DNA of 64,000 nucleotides from Streptomyces endocoffeicus (GTDB taxonomy: Bacteria > Actinomycetota > Actinomycetes > Streptomycetales > Streptomycetaceae), in assembly GCF_016741935.1 (NCBI RefSeq), contig NZ_JAERRG010000015.1:124001-188000 (forward strand), in the 5' to 3' direction. Positions 15,682-23,048 of the stretch are shown in pieces. Each line of letters opens with the position of its first letter. The stretch's first letter is position 1. A program made the position numbers and the translations under genes. The notes beneath the pieces were generated by a model. It did not search any database. It was not told the DNA's origin and worked only from the letters and a program-made list of their open reading frames with translations.

Positions 15682-16596
15682 TCAGCTGAGACGTCCAGGT
15701 GGGGCGTCGCCGCGCAAGGTGCCGGCCACCGTGTCCGCGAAGGCCCGGGCCAGCGGCGGGAGCGCGTCCCAGCGGCGTGCGGCCCAGCCGACGGGCAGCG
15801 GCGGCAGCGCGGGGATCGGGACGAGCCGCAGCGGTCCGTCGTCCCCGGGCACCGGCAGCCCCGGCAGGGCGGGCACCACGGCGCGCCCCAGCCCGAGTTC
15901 GGCCAGCAGCAGGGCCGTGTCCCAGTCGGCGACGCCGGTGTCGGAACCGGCCCGTACGCCCAGCTCGGCCAGGGCCGCGTGGAGCTGCCCGCCGGAGGTG
16001 GAGTTCGGCGGCAGCCGTACGAGGGGGATCTCGGCGAGGTCGGACACCTCCACCCGCGACCTGGCCGCGAGCGGATCCCCGGCCCGCAGCGCGAGCACCC
16101 ACGGCAGTTCGGCCACCGGCCGTTGCTCGACACCGCGCACCGGCCCGCCGAGGGTGATCCAGGCCAGATCCAGATTGCCGGCGATGAGGGCGCCGAGACA
16201 GCCACGGCTGGAACTCTCGGTCTGGAACTCCAGGTTCACCTTCGGATAGCGGCGGCGGAACGAGACGATCGCCTCGGCCATGAAGTGCCGTACGGTGGTG
16301 CTGCCGGTGGTGATCCGCACCGAACCGCTCTCCCCGTGTACCAGGTCCCCCAGGCGGCGCAGCGCCAGATCGAGCCCGGCGATCCCGTCCGCGGCGGCCT
16401 CGCACAGAATGCGTCCCGCCGGAGTGGGTACGACGCCGCGCGCCTGGCGCTCCAGCAGACTGACGCCGGTCTCGCGTTCCAGCCGCTTCACCCGCTGGCT
16501 CACCGCCGACTGTGTGCAGGTCAGCTCCCGGGCCACGGCGCTGAGGCTGCCGGCCCGGCACACGGCCACGAACACCCGCAGATCGTCCAGAGTCAT
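15682..16596 (-). CDS. LysR-family transcriptional regulator
   Basis: 304 residues. The winged helix-turn-helix is at residues 2-60 (LDDLRVFVAVCRAGSLSAVA, TCTQSAVSQRVKRLERE) and is followed by a periplasmic-binding-like effector domain (GSVRITTGSTTVRHFMAEAI onwards). The ATG at 16596 gives the usual LysR start, although a purine-rich GGAGG is unusually close; TTG at 16605 is an alternative. It is divergent from the DUF6817-type gene at 16777, the probable target along with itself. An inverted repeat lies right over its start region. Confidence 0.88.
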   Translation of the reverse strand: MTLDDLRVFVAVCRAGSLSAVARELTCTQSAVSQRVKRLERETGVSLLERQARGVVPTPAGRILCEAAADGIAGLDLALRRLGDLVHGESGSVRITTGSTTVRHFMAEAIVSFRRRYPKVNLEFQTESSSRGCLGALIAGNLDLAWITLGGPVRGVEQRPVAELPWVLALRAGDPLAARSRVEVSDLAEIPLVRLPPNSTSGGQLHAALAELGVRAGSDTGVADWDTALLLAELGLGRAVVPALPGLPVPGDDGPLRLVPIPALPPLPVGWAARRWDALPPLARAFADTVAGTLRGDAPPGRLS

Positions 16597-16599
16597 AAC

Positions 16600-16619
16600 C
16601 TCCAAGGTAGAGCTTGGAG
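16600..16619. promoter_or_regulatory. LysR-type inverted repeat between divergent genes
   Basis: CTCCAAG, six bases, then CTTGGAG form a perfect 7-bp inverted repeat. It begins 4 bases upstream of the LysR ATG, where binding would block its own expression. The spacing is compatible with a LysR dimer half-site. Confidence 0.5.
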
Positions 16620-16776
16620 TTGGCGAGCAATTCCCAGGATTGACTGGGGTGGCCGGTGGTCGCGACGATCGTCGCAGGGCTCAGGCGGCAACCCGTACGG
16701 CGCCGGCACGAGGATCCGGACCGGGTGGGGGCGCGGTGCGGGTGCCGACCTGCCAAGCACCGAAAGGACACGACCT

Positions 16777-17352
16777 GTGCCTGTCGCTCCCCCTCCTGCC
16801 GCCGCCGACCGGGCCGTCACCCTCCTGCGCCGCCTCGGCGCCGCGCGCATCGCCCACCCCGGCGGCAGCACTCTCCTCGCCCACCTGCAGCGCGTACGCG
16901 CCCGGCTCGCCGCCTGGGGAGCCCGCCCCGAGCTACAACTCGCCGGGCTGTGCCACGCGTTCTACGGAACCGACGGCTTCCCCGTCACCCTGCTGCCCCT
17001 CGGCCGTCGGGGCGAACTCGTGGCGGTGATCGGCGCGGAGGCCGAAGCCATCGTGTACCTCTACGCGAGCTGTGACCGGAAGGCCACCTGCCCGGCGCTC
17101 GGCGACCCCGACGCGGTCTTCCACGACCGCTTCACCGGCCGTGCGCACACCCCCGAACCCCGGCTGCTCCGGGACTTCGCCGAGCTGTCGGCCGCCAATG
17201 AGCTCGACCTCGCCCGTCTCGACCCCGCCCTGCGGGAGCGGCGCGGCCCCGAACTCCTCGCCCTGTTCACCCGCTGCCGCCCGCTGCTCAGCCGCCCGGC
17301 CTGGCTGGACGGCCATGCGACCCTCGCGCCGTCCCCGCTCGCGCGCGACTGA
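16777..17352 (+). CDS. DUF6817-like protein of unknown function
   Basis: 191 residues. The conserved pattern is AHPGGSTLLAHLQRVRARLA, LAGLCHAFYGTDGFPVTLLP and ASCDRKATCP, with His and Asp residues reminiscent of an HD-phosphohydrolase-like helical fold (HPGG..H...L, LCHAFYGTDGF). The GTG at 16777 is preceded by AAAGGA at a good distance, while the much longer open frame upstream is shadow. It is divergent from a LysR regulator, so LysR control is likely. Substrate unknown. Confidence 0.7.
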   Translation: MPVAPPPAAADRAVTLLRRLGAARIAHPGGSTLLAHLQRVRARLAAWGARPELQLAGLCHAFYGTDGFPVTLLPLGRRGELVAVIGAEAEAIVYLYASCDRKATCPALGDPDAVFHDRFTGRAHTPEPRLLRDFAELSAANELDLARLDPALRERRGPELLALFTRCRPLLSRPAWLDGHATLAPSPLARD

Positions 17353-17841
17353 AGTACCTCGCGGCTGAGGCGCCTCGTGACTGGTGAAGTGCCTGCTCAG
17401 CGGGCGCGCCCCGCGGGCGCGGGTGTGATATCGCCGGAAGCGCGGGACCGCAAAACGGCGCGCCGAACCGTTCACCTTTTCGGCTCGTTCTCGCCGTCGG
17501 CGCGCACCGGCCGGGATTTTGTGATCACGAATTGCCGGAAGTGTTCGCGCACGGTAATGGCTTGGTCAACTCCATGGAGAGGACGAAACGATCTAGGAAT
17601 TCCCCGTGAAGGAGATGACCGGATCAATGTCTTGACCGGAATCACGCCGAGCACGGAAACTCAAATCGCACTCACGCATCAGGAGCCGCAAGCGACGTTC
17701 CGAATCCTGCGATACCGGTTTCGCGGGGGCGTGCGACCGGGGGAAGTGCCAGGAGAAATTGTGTGCGCGGTGGAAAATCCGCGCGTATGATCTTCACTTC
17801 CCCTCCTCATCTCTTGATGCGCTGAAGAGAATGGAGGGGGA
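17353..17841. other. AT-richer leader region before the injection-system operon
   Basis: 489 bases without a convincing gene. The single open frame here (17377-17790) has no family resemblance and non-Streptomyces codon bias. The region is noticeably less GC-rich than its surroundings and contains CGGCGCGCCG (17457-17466). Near its end lies the candidate promoter described separately. It probably holds the regulatory input of the cluster. Confidence 0.5.
17765..17791 (+). promoter_or_regulatory. Candidate promoter/operator of the CIS operon
   Basis: GCGCGG (17765-17770), eight bases, then CCGCGC (17779-17784) form a perfect inverted repeat directly before TATGAT (17786-17791), a good -10 hexamer 51 bases before the sheath ATG. 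No consensus -35 is present at 17 bases, so an activator or alternative sigma factor may be needed. Confidence 0.4.
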
Positions 17842-19689
17842 ATGCCGACGCCCGCGGGCTATCCCGGTGTCTACATCGAAGAGCTTCCCAGCAGCGTCCG
17901 TACCATCGCCTCGGTCACCACCTCGGTGACCGCCTTCGTGGGCCACACCCGGCGGGGCCCGCTGAACACTCCGGTCCGCATCACCAGCTTCGCCGACTTC
18001 GAGCGCCGTTTCGGGGGCCTCACCTCGCAGAGCGCGGTCGGCTACGCGGTGCACCAGTTCTTCGGCAACGGCGGCACCGTGGCGGTCGTCGTCCGCGTGA
18101 CCAAGGCCGGGACCGGCAAGGCCGCTTGCGTCACCCTCGAATCCACCGAGGGCCACAGCGAATGCCCCGTGCTGGAGGTGCACGCCAAGGAGCCCGGCCA
18201 CTGGGGCTCGGGCCTGCGGCTTGCCGTCGACTACGACACCCCGTGCCCGGAGGAGACCTTCAACCTCCATGTGCTCGACGCCCGGGGCGCCTCCCGCGAG
18301 TCCTTCACCAACCTGTCCATGGACCCCGCCCACGGCCGCCACGCCGAGACCGTGGTCAACGCCGGGTCGGCGCTGATCCGGGTCAAGGCGGTCGGCGAGG
18401 GCCGGCCGGACCCCTCCGGCACGGTCTCCAAGCCGTTCGCGGAGGAACTCCCCGATCTCGAGGTCGAGCTGACGGTCAAGATCGGCGAGGTGGAGCGCGC
18501 GTTCACCCTCTACGACCCGGACTGCGACGGCGAGGCTCCGTGCGACGTCACCGAGCTGGCCCTGCTCCTGGAGCGCAAGCTGCGCGCGCTGCCCGACGCC
18601 CCCGGCAAGCACGCCTTCGCGGGCACCGAGGTCACCGCGTTCGGCCGCCGCCTCCAGGTCGTCGCCGGCTCCATCGACCCCGACGACGTGGTGCGCTTCC
18701 TGGGCGAATGCGCCAATGACCTGGGCCTGGAGGCATCGGTCAACCCGCCCGTCTTCCCGCTGTCCGGCGGCGAGGACGGCGCCCCGCCCGGCCCCCGCGA
18801 CCTCATCGGCAGCGAGGCCGACAAGACCGGCCTCCAGGCGCTGCGCGACATCGAGGACGTCAACCTGCTGTCACTGCCCGAGCTCGCCGGATACGAGTCC
18901 GTGGGCGACATGGTCACCGTGCTGTCGGCGGCCGACCGGCTGTGCCGGGAGCGGCGGATCTTCCTGCTGGTCGACGCGCCCTCGGCCTGGGGCAGCGTGG
19001 ACGCGGCGCGCGCCGGGATCGGTGCCTTCGAGCCGGTCCGCAGCGACCACGCCGCGCTGTACTTCCCGCAGCTGCGGCTCACCGACCCGCTCACCGGGCG
19101 GCCGCGCGCCTTCCCGCCCTCCGGGGCGCTCGCGGGCGTCATGGCCCGTACGGACGGCGAGCGCGGCGTGTGGAAGGCACCGGCCGGGACCGAGGCGCGG
19201 CTGGCCGGGGTGCACTCGCTCGCCGTCCAGCTGACCGACCGCGAGAACGGGCTGCTCAACCCGCTGGGCATCAACTGCCTGCGCACGTTCCCGGTGGTGG
19301 GCCCGCTGGTCTGGGGCGCCCGCACGCTGCGCGGCGCCGACGCGCTCGACAGCGAATGGAAGTACGTCCCGGTACGGCGGCTGGCGCTGCATATCGAGGA
19401 GAGCCTGCGCCGCGGACTGCAATGGGTCGTTTTCGAACCCAATACGGAGCAGTTGTGGCAGCAGATCCGGCTGAACGCTTCCGGCTACCTCCACACGCTG
19501 TTCGAGAAGGGCGCGTTCAAGGGCGGCACTCCGCGGCAGGCGTACTTCGTCAAGTGCGACAAGGACACCACGACGGACGAGGACATCGCCAACGGCATCG
19601 TGAATGTCGTGGTCGGTATTGCGCCGGTCAAGCCCGCGGAGTTCGTGATCGTCAAGATCCAGCAGATGGCCGGACAGTTCGAGATTTAG
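17842..19689 (+). CDS. Contractile injection system sheath protein
   Basis: 615-residue phage tail sheath/VipB-like protein. The start PTPAGYPGVYIEELPSSVRT and TTSVTAFVGHTRRGPLNTPV are the hallmark N-terminal strand of sheath subunits. The C-terminal domain contains LTDRENGLLNPLGINCLRTF, VRRLALHIEESLRRGLQWVV and the tail AEFVIVKIQQMAGQFEI, parts of the interlocking core. An internal domain of about 200 residues is inserted, as in long eCIS sheaths. It forms the contractile outer cylinder that drives the tube into a target or membrane. ATG at 17842 has GGAGGGGGA upstream. It opens a plus-strand cluster of about 20 genes. Confidence 0.95.
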   Translation: MPTPAGYPGVYIEELPSSVRTIASVTTSVTAFVGHTRRGPLNTPVRITSFADFERRFGGLTSQSAVGYAVHQFFGNGGTVAVVVRVTKAGTGKAACVTLESTEGHSECPVLEVHAKEPGHWGSGLRLAVDYDTPCPEETFNLHVLDARGASRESFTNLSMDPAHGRHAETVVNAGSALIRVKAVGEGRPDPSGTVSKPFAEELPDLEVELTVKIGEVERAFTLYDPDCDGEAPCDVTELALLLERKLRALPDAPGKHAFAGTEVTAFGRRLQVVAGSIDPDDVVRFLGECANDLGLEASVNPPVFPLSGGEDGAPPGPRDLIGSEADKTGLQALRDIEDVNLLSLPELAGYESVGDMVTVLSAADRLCRERRIFLLVDAPSAWGSVDAARAGIGAFEPVRSDHAALYFPQLRLTDPLTGRPRAFPPSGALAGVMARTDGERGVWKAPAGTEARLAGVHSLAVQLTDRENGLLNPLGINCLRTFPVVGPLVWGARTLRGADALDSEWKYVPVRRLALHIEESLRRGLQWVVFEPNTEQLWQQIRLNASGYLHTLFEKGAFKGGTPRQAYFVKCDKDTTTDEDIANGIVNVVVGIAPVKPAEFVIVKIQQMAGQFEI

Positions 19690-19696
19690 GAATGTG

Positions 19697-20221
19697 ATGG
19701 CTGAGTTCCAGGTCAACGCCCATCGCTTCGACCCGTACAAGAACTTCAAGTTTCTGGTCCTCTGGGACGGTCGTACGGTCGCGGGCATCAGCAAGATCAG
19801 TCCGCTCAAGCGCACCACCGAGGTCGTCAAACACCGCAACGGCGGCGACCCCAGCTCACCCCGCAAGTCCCCGGGCCGGTCCGAGTTCGAGGGGATCACC
19901 CTGGAGCGCGGCGTCACCCACGACCCCGAGTTCGACCGCTGGGCCAACAAGGTCTGGCAGGTCGGCGCGGGGCTCGGCTCCGAGGTCTCGCTCGCCGACT
20001 TCCGCAAGGACATCGTCATCCAGGTCCTCAACGAGGCGGGCCAGGTGGCCGTCTCGCACAAGCTCTACCGGACCTGGCCGAGCGAGTACCAGGTCCTGGG
20101 CGAGCTGGACGCCAACGCCAACGCGGTCGCGATCCAGAGCCTGAAGCTGGAGTGCGAGGGCTGGGAGCGGGACTACGAGGTGCCGGAGCCGGAAGAGCCC
20201 TCGTTCACGCATCCCGCGTAG
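19697..20221 (+). CDS. Contractile injection system inner tube protein
   Basis: 174-residue Hcp/gp19-type tube subunit. It begins MAEFQVNAHRFDPYKNFKF and has KRTTEVVKHRNGGDPSSPRK, GITLERGVTHDPEFDRWANK and NAVAIQSLKLECEGWERDYE, the conserved eCIS tube pattern. Stacked hexamers form the inner conduit or spear inside the sheath. The start is seven bases after the sheath stop with TAGGA upstream; a GTG just before it (19694) is possible. Sheath and tube in that order are typical for Streptomyces CIS. Confidence 0.95.
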   Translation: MAEFQVNAHRFDPYKNFKFLVLWDGRTVAGISKISPLKRTTEVVKHRNGGDPSSPRKSPGRSEFEGITLERGVTHDPEFDRWANKVWQVGAGLGSEVSLADFRKDIVIQVLNEAGQVAVSHKLYRTWPSEYQVLGELDANANAVAIQSLKLECEGWERDYEVPEPEEPSFTHPA

Positions 20222-20259
20222 GCGGGGGACGGGGACGGGGCGCGGGACGGCGGACGGGA

Positions 20260-20310
20260 GCGGCTACGGCTGTGGCATGTCCAGGGCTCTGGCGCGGCTA
20301 CGGCTGTGGC
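20260..20310. repeat. 17-bp direct repeat in the spacer after the tube gene
   Basis: GCGGCTACGGCTGTGGC occurs at 20260-20276 and again at 20294-20310, in a 179-base spacer that is otherwise made of simple CGG/GGCAC runs. I see no terminator. It may mark a processing or attenuation site that keeps sheath and tube at higher levels than downstream genes. Confidence 0.5.
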
Positions 20311-20400
20311 GCGGCGGCGGCGGTCACCGCGACGGCGACGGTCACGGGTACGGGGGAACGGCACGGCACGGCACGGTACGGGGAGCGGACGGCCTGAGAG

Positions 20401-21366
20401 ATGGGGAACACGGGGCCCGCGGAGCTGCTGGCCATCTGGGAGCTGGGGCTGGCGCACCACGGCCCCGGCCGCGCCCTGCTGCTGCACCGGGCGGCCCGCC
20501 CGGAGACCGCGGCGGACGAACTGCTGTCGCTGCCGGTGGGCGAGCGCGAGGCGGATCTGTACGCCCTGCGCCGCGCGCTCTTCGGCGAGCGGATGCAGAT
20601 CCGGGCCGAGTGCGGTGGGTGCGGCGAGGCCATGGAGTTCGACCTCGACGCACGCGACCTGGGCGTGCGCCCGGGGGAGCGGGACGGCCCGCTCCGGGTG
20701 GAGGAGGGCGAGTGGACGGTCGAGTTGCGGCTGCCCACCGTCGCCGACGTGGAGGCCGCCGCGCAGGCGGCGGCCGAAGCGGGCGGGCCCTTGGGCGCGA
20801 ACGGGAACGTGGGCGTGGACGCGAACGTGGGCGTGGGCGCGAACGGGAACACGAACACGAACGGGAACGGGAACGTGGGCGCGAACGGGAACGTGGACGC
20901 GGGCACGAACGCGAACCTGGACGCGGCCTCGGACTCGTACGGCGGCGAGTCGGACTCGTACGGCGGCGAGGCCGAGCGAGAGCCCACCGCCGCCACCCGC
21001 GCCCGCCGGGCCCTGCTCGCCCGCTGCATCGTCTCCGTGCACCGTTCGGGGCGGCCCGTCGCCGCCGACCGCCTCCCCGCGGCCGAACTGCCGGAGCCGG
21101 TGCAGCGGCGCCTCGCCGAGGCCGCCGAACGCGCCGACCCGGCGGCCGATGTGACGCTCAACGTCGCCTGCCCCGAATGCGGCGAGGCCACCCGGGCCGA
21201 GCTGGATATCGCCTCCTACCTCTGGGCCGAACTCGACCACTGGGCCCGGGACCTGCTCCTCGATGTCCACCTGCTCGCCACCGCATACGGCTGGAGCGAG
21301 CCTCAGATCCTGGCGCTCAGCCCGCTGCGGCGCCGTTACTACCTGGAGCTCTGCGCAGATGGCTGA
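20401..21366 (+). CDS. CIS zinc-ribbon protein, probable baseplate/hub assembly factor, with Asn-Gly insertion
   Basis: 321 residues. The N-terminal half starts LLAIWELGLAHHGPGRALLL and has a CxxC pair (ECGGCGEAM); the C-terminal half has the partner CxxC (CPECGEAT) followed by LWAELDHWARDLLLDVHLLA and LSPLRRRYYLELC. In other eCIS loci a short zinc-ribbon protein of this kind, comparable to T4 gp26/gp51 by position, follows the tube. Between the two halves is a low-complexity tract of about 60 residues (about 125-185) rich in Asn, Gly and Val. It overlaps the next gene by eight bases. Zinc binding is likely; the exact role is inferred. Confidence 0.7.
   Translation: MGNTGPAELLAIWELGLAHHGPGRALLLHRAARPETAADELLSLPVGEREADLYALRRALFGERMQIRAECGGCGEAMEFDLDARDLGVRPGERDGPLRVEEGEWTVELRLPTVADVEAAAQAAAEAGGPLGANGNVGVDANVGVGANGNTNTNGNGNVGANGNVDAGTNANLDAASDSYGGESDSYGGEAEREPTAATRARRALLARCIVSVHRSGRPVAADRLPAAELPEPVQRRLAEAAERADPAADVTLNVACPECGEATRAELDIASYLWAELDHWARDLLLDVHLLATAYGWSEPQILALSPLRRRYYLELCADG
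20790..20975. repeat. Hexanucleotide-type repeat tract inside the zinc-ribbon gene
   Basis: Repeated units such as GGGAACGTGGGC and GCGAACGGGAAC encode the Asn-Gly-Val tract and the duplicated SDSYGGE element (last part). All changes are in multiples of three, so the frame is kept. Confidence 0.8.
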
Positions 21367-22102
21367 CTACTTCGACCGGCTGCTCGCGCGGCACGCCCCC
21401 GTCCCCGTACCCGGGCCGGCGGCGGGCGGCGGCGCCGGCGACCGCCCGGTCCGGGTACGGCCGCGGCTGCCGGGCCCGTACGAGCGGATCGAGGCGCTAC
21501 GAGGGGAGTCGCCGCTTCCGGAGGAGCCCGCGCCTGCCCGGGTGTCCCCGCCAACGGCGGCCGACCGCCACCAGGAGGTGGTCCGGCACGACCGCGAGGT
21601 CAGGACCGACCGGCACACCGTCGTACGCGCCGAGCCCACACCGTACGAGGACGTGGAGCGGCCCGCCGAACCCCTCGCCCCGGCACCGCTGTTGCTCCCC
21701 AGCACACAGATCGCCGCCAGGCCGAACCCGCTCGCTCCCGACGCCCCGGCCACCCGGCGAGGCACCACGGCGTCCCCGGCGCCCGACGCCACACCGACGG
21801 CCGCCCGGCCCTCGCCCGGCTTGCCGTCCGCGGACGTGTGGTCCGCGGTGGCCGCCGCGCCACTGCGGCCCCGCGCGGCCGACCCCGCCCTCGGCCGCGA
21901 GGCCGCGCGGCTCCCCGCCGGGCGGCGCCGCGCCCGGTCCGCCCAGCGCACGGTGCACGTCCAGATCGGGCGGCTGGAGGTCACCGCCGCCGCCCCGCCC
22001 GGCGCCGACCGCGCCACGGGCGCCCGCGCCGGAACGACGGAACGGCGCGCACCCGCGCTGAGCCTGGAGGACTACCTGGCCCGCGGCGAGAGGAGGGACT
22101 GA
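21359..22102 (+). CDS. CIS-associated Pro/Arg-rich protein
   Basis: 247 residues beginning MADYFDRLLARHAPV. The middle is Pro/Ala/Arg-rich and probably disordered. The only ordered, conserved-looking segments are RTVHVQIGRLEVTAAAPPG (about residues 200-218) and the terminal ALSLEDYLARGERR. Proteins with an IGR-V-A motif followed by SL-DYL occur at this position in many eCIS clusters, but their job is not established to my knowledge. The ATG overlaps the previous gene. An adaptor or chaperone for sheath-terminator assembly is possible. Confidence 0.6.
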   Translation: MADYFDRLLARHAPVPVPGPAAGGGAGDRPVRVRPRLPGPYERIEALRGESPLPEEPAPARVSPPTAADRHQEVVRHDREVRTDRHTVVRAEPTPYEDVERPAEPLAPAPLLLPSTQIAARPNPLAPDAPATRRGTTASPAPDATPTAARPSPGLPSADVWSAVAAAPLRPRAADPALGREAARLPAGRRRARSAQRTVHVQIGRLEVTAAAPPGADRATGARAGTTERRAPALSLEDYLARGERRD

Positions 22103-22107
22103 CACCC

Positions 22108-23040
22108 ATGAGCAACGGACTCGCCTTCGCGACCGTCACCCAGGCCCTCGCGCTGCTGATCGCGAACAATCTGCGGCCCGAGATCGACATCGCGGTCACG
22201 GTGGACACCCGGAGGCCCCCGCCGGAGCCGCCCACCGAACCGACCATCAACATCTTCCTCTACCAGGTCACCCCGAACGCCTCGATGCGCGCCACCGACC
22301 TGCCCACCCGCGCCTCGGACGGCACCCTGCTCAAGCGACCGGCCGCGGCGATGGATCTGCACTACCTGATCAGCGCGTACGGCGAGGAGTCCGAACTGGT
22401 CGGGCAACGCCTGATCGGCACCGTGGTGCGCATCCTGCACGAGATCCCGATGCTGCCGAAGGACGTGATCGAGGAGGCCGCCCGGCGCTCGTACCTGACG
22501 GGCAGCGACCTGGCCGAGGCGGTGCAGCGCATGCGCTTCACCCCGACGCAGATGGACGTGGACGAGACCTCCAAGCTCTGGGGGATGCTCTACCAGACCC
22601 CGTATGTGCTGTCGGTCTGCTACCAGGGCTCGTTGGTTCTGATCGAGGGGCGCGAACGCCCGGTCCCGGCGAAGCCGGTGGAACGGCCCACGGTGCGGGT
22701 GCTGCCCTTCGGCGCGCCGGGAGCACCGGAGCCACCCACCCTGCCGGGGACGGAGCCGGAACGGTCCGGGGAACCCGCCGAGGCGGAGGCAGAGGCGGAG
22801 GCGTCGACGGAGGCCGAAACCCCGTCGCCCGCCCAGCCCACCACGAGGCGCCCCGCCGCCGCGAAGACGGCCGCCGCCAAGACCGCCAAAGCGGCCAAGA
22901 CCGCGAAGGCGGCCGCCACCAAGTCGGCCGCGACCAAGACCACGAAGTCCGCCGCCGCCAAGTCCGCCGCCACGCCCGCGCGTACACGCAAGGCCACGCC
23001 CCGGCGCCGCGGTGGCCGTACCGAGGACACGGAGAGCTGA
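22108..23040 (+). CDS. DUF4255 sheath/tube terminator (cap) protein with histone H1-like tail
   Basis: 310 residues. The first ~200 are the DUF4255 domain (FATVTQALALLIANNLRPEI, INIFLYQVTPNASMRATDLP, DLHYLISAYGEESELVGQRL), the family of tube-terminating proteins such as Afp16/Pvc16 that cap the distal end. After a Pro/Glu linker, residues ~248-305 are an Ala/Lys/Thr repeat (AAKTAAAKTAKAAKTAKAA) ending ATPRRRGGR, very like the C-terminal tail of histone H1 or AlgP. The tail is strongly basic and could bind DNA, polyphosphate or the acidic cell interior. ATG at 22108 has AGGAGGG upstream. Confidence 0.85.
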   Translation: MSNGLAFATVTQALALLIANNLRPEIDIAVTVDTRRPPPEPPTEPTINIFLYQVTPNASMRATDLPTRASDGTLLKRPAAAMDLHYLISAYGEESELVGQRLIGTVVRILHEIPMLPKDVIEEAARRSYLTGSDLAEAVQRMRFTPTQMDVDETSKLWGMLYQTPYVLSVCYQGSLVLIEGRERPVPAKPVERPTVRVLPFGAPGAPEPPTLPGTEPERSGEPAEAEAEAEASTEAETPSPAQPTTRRPAAAKTAAAKTAKAAKTAKAAATKSAATKTTKSAAAKSAATPARTRKATPRRRGGRTEDTES

Positions 23041-23048
23041 GGCACACG

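Noticed and set aside
17377..17790. 137-codon plus-strand frame before the sheath gene
   Set aside because: No family resemblance, no ribosome site, codon usage unlike Streptomyces genes; treated as leader DNA.
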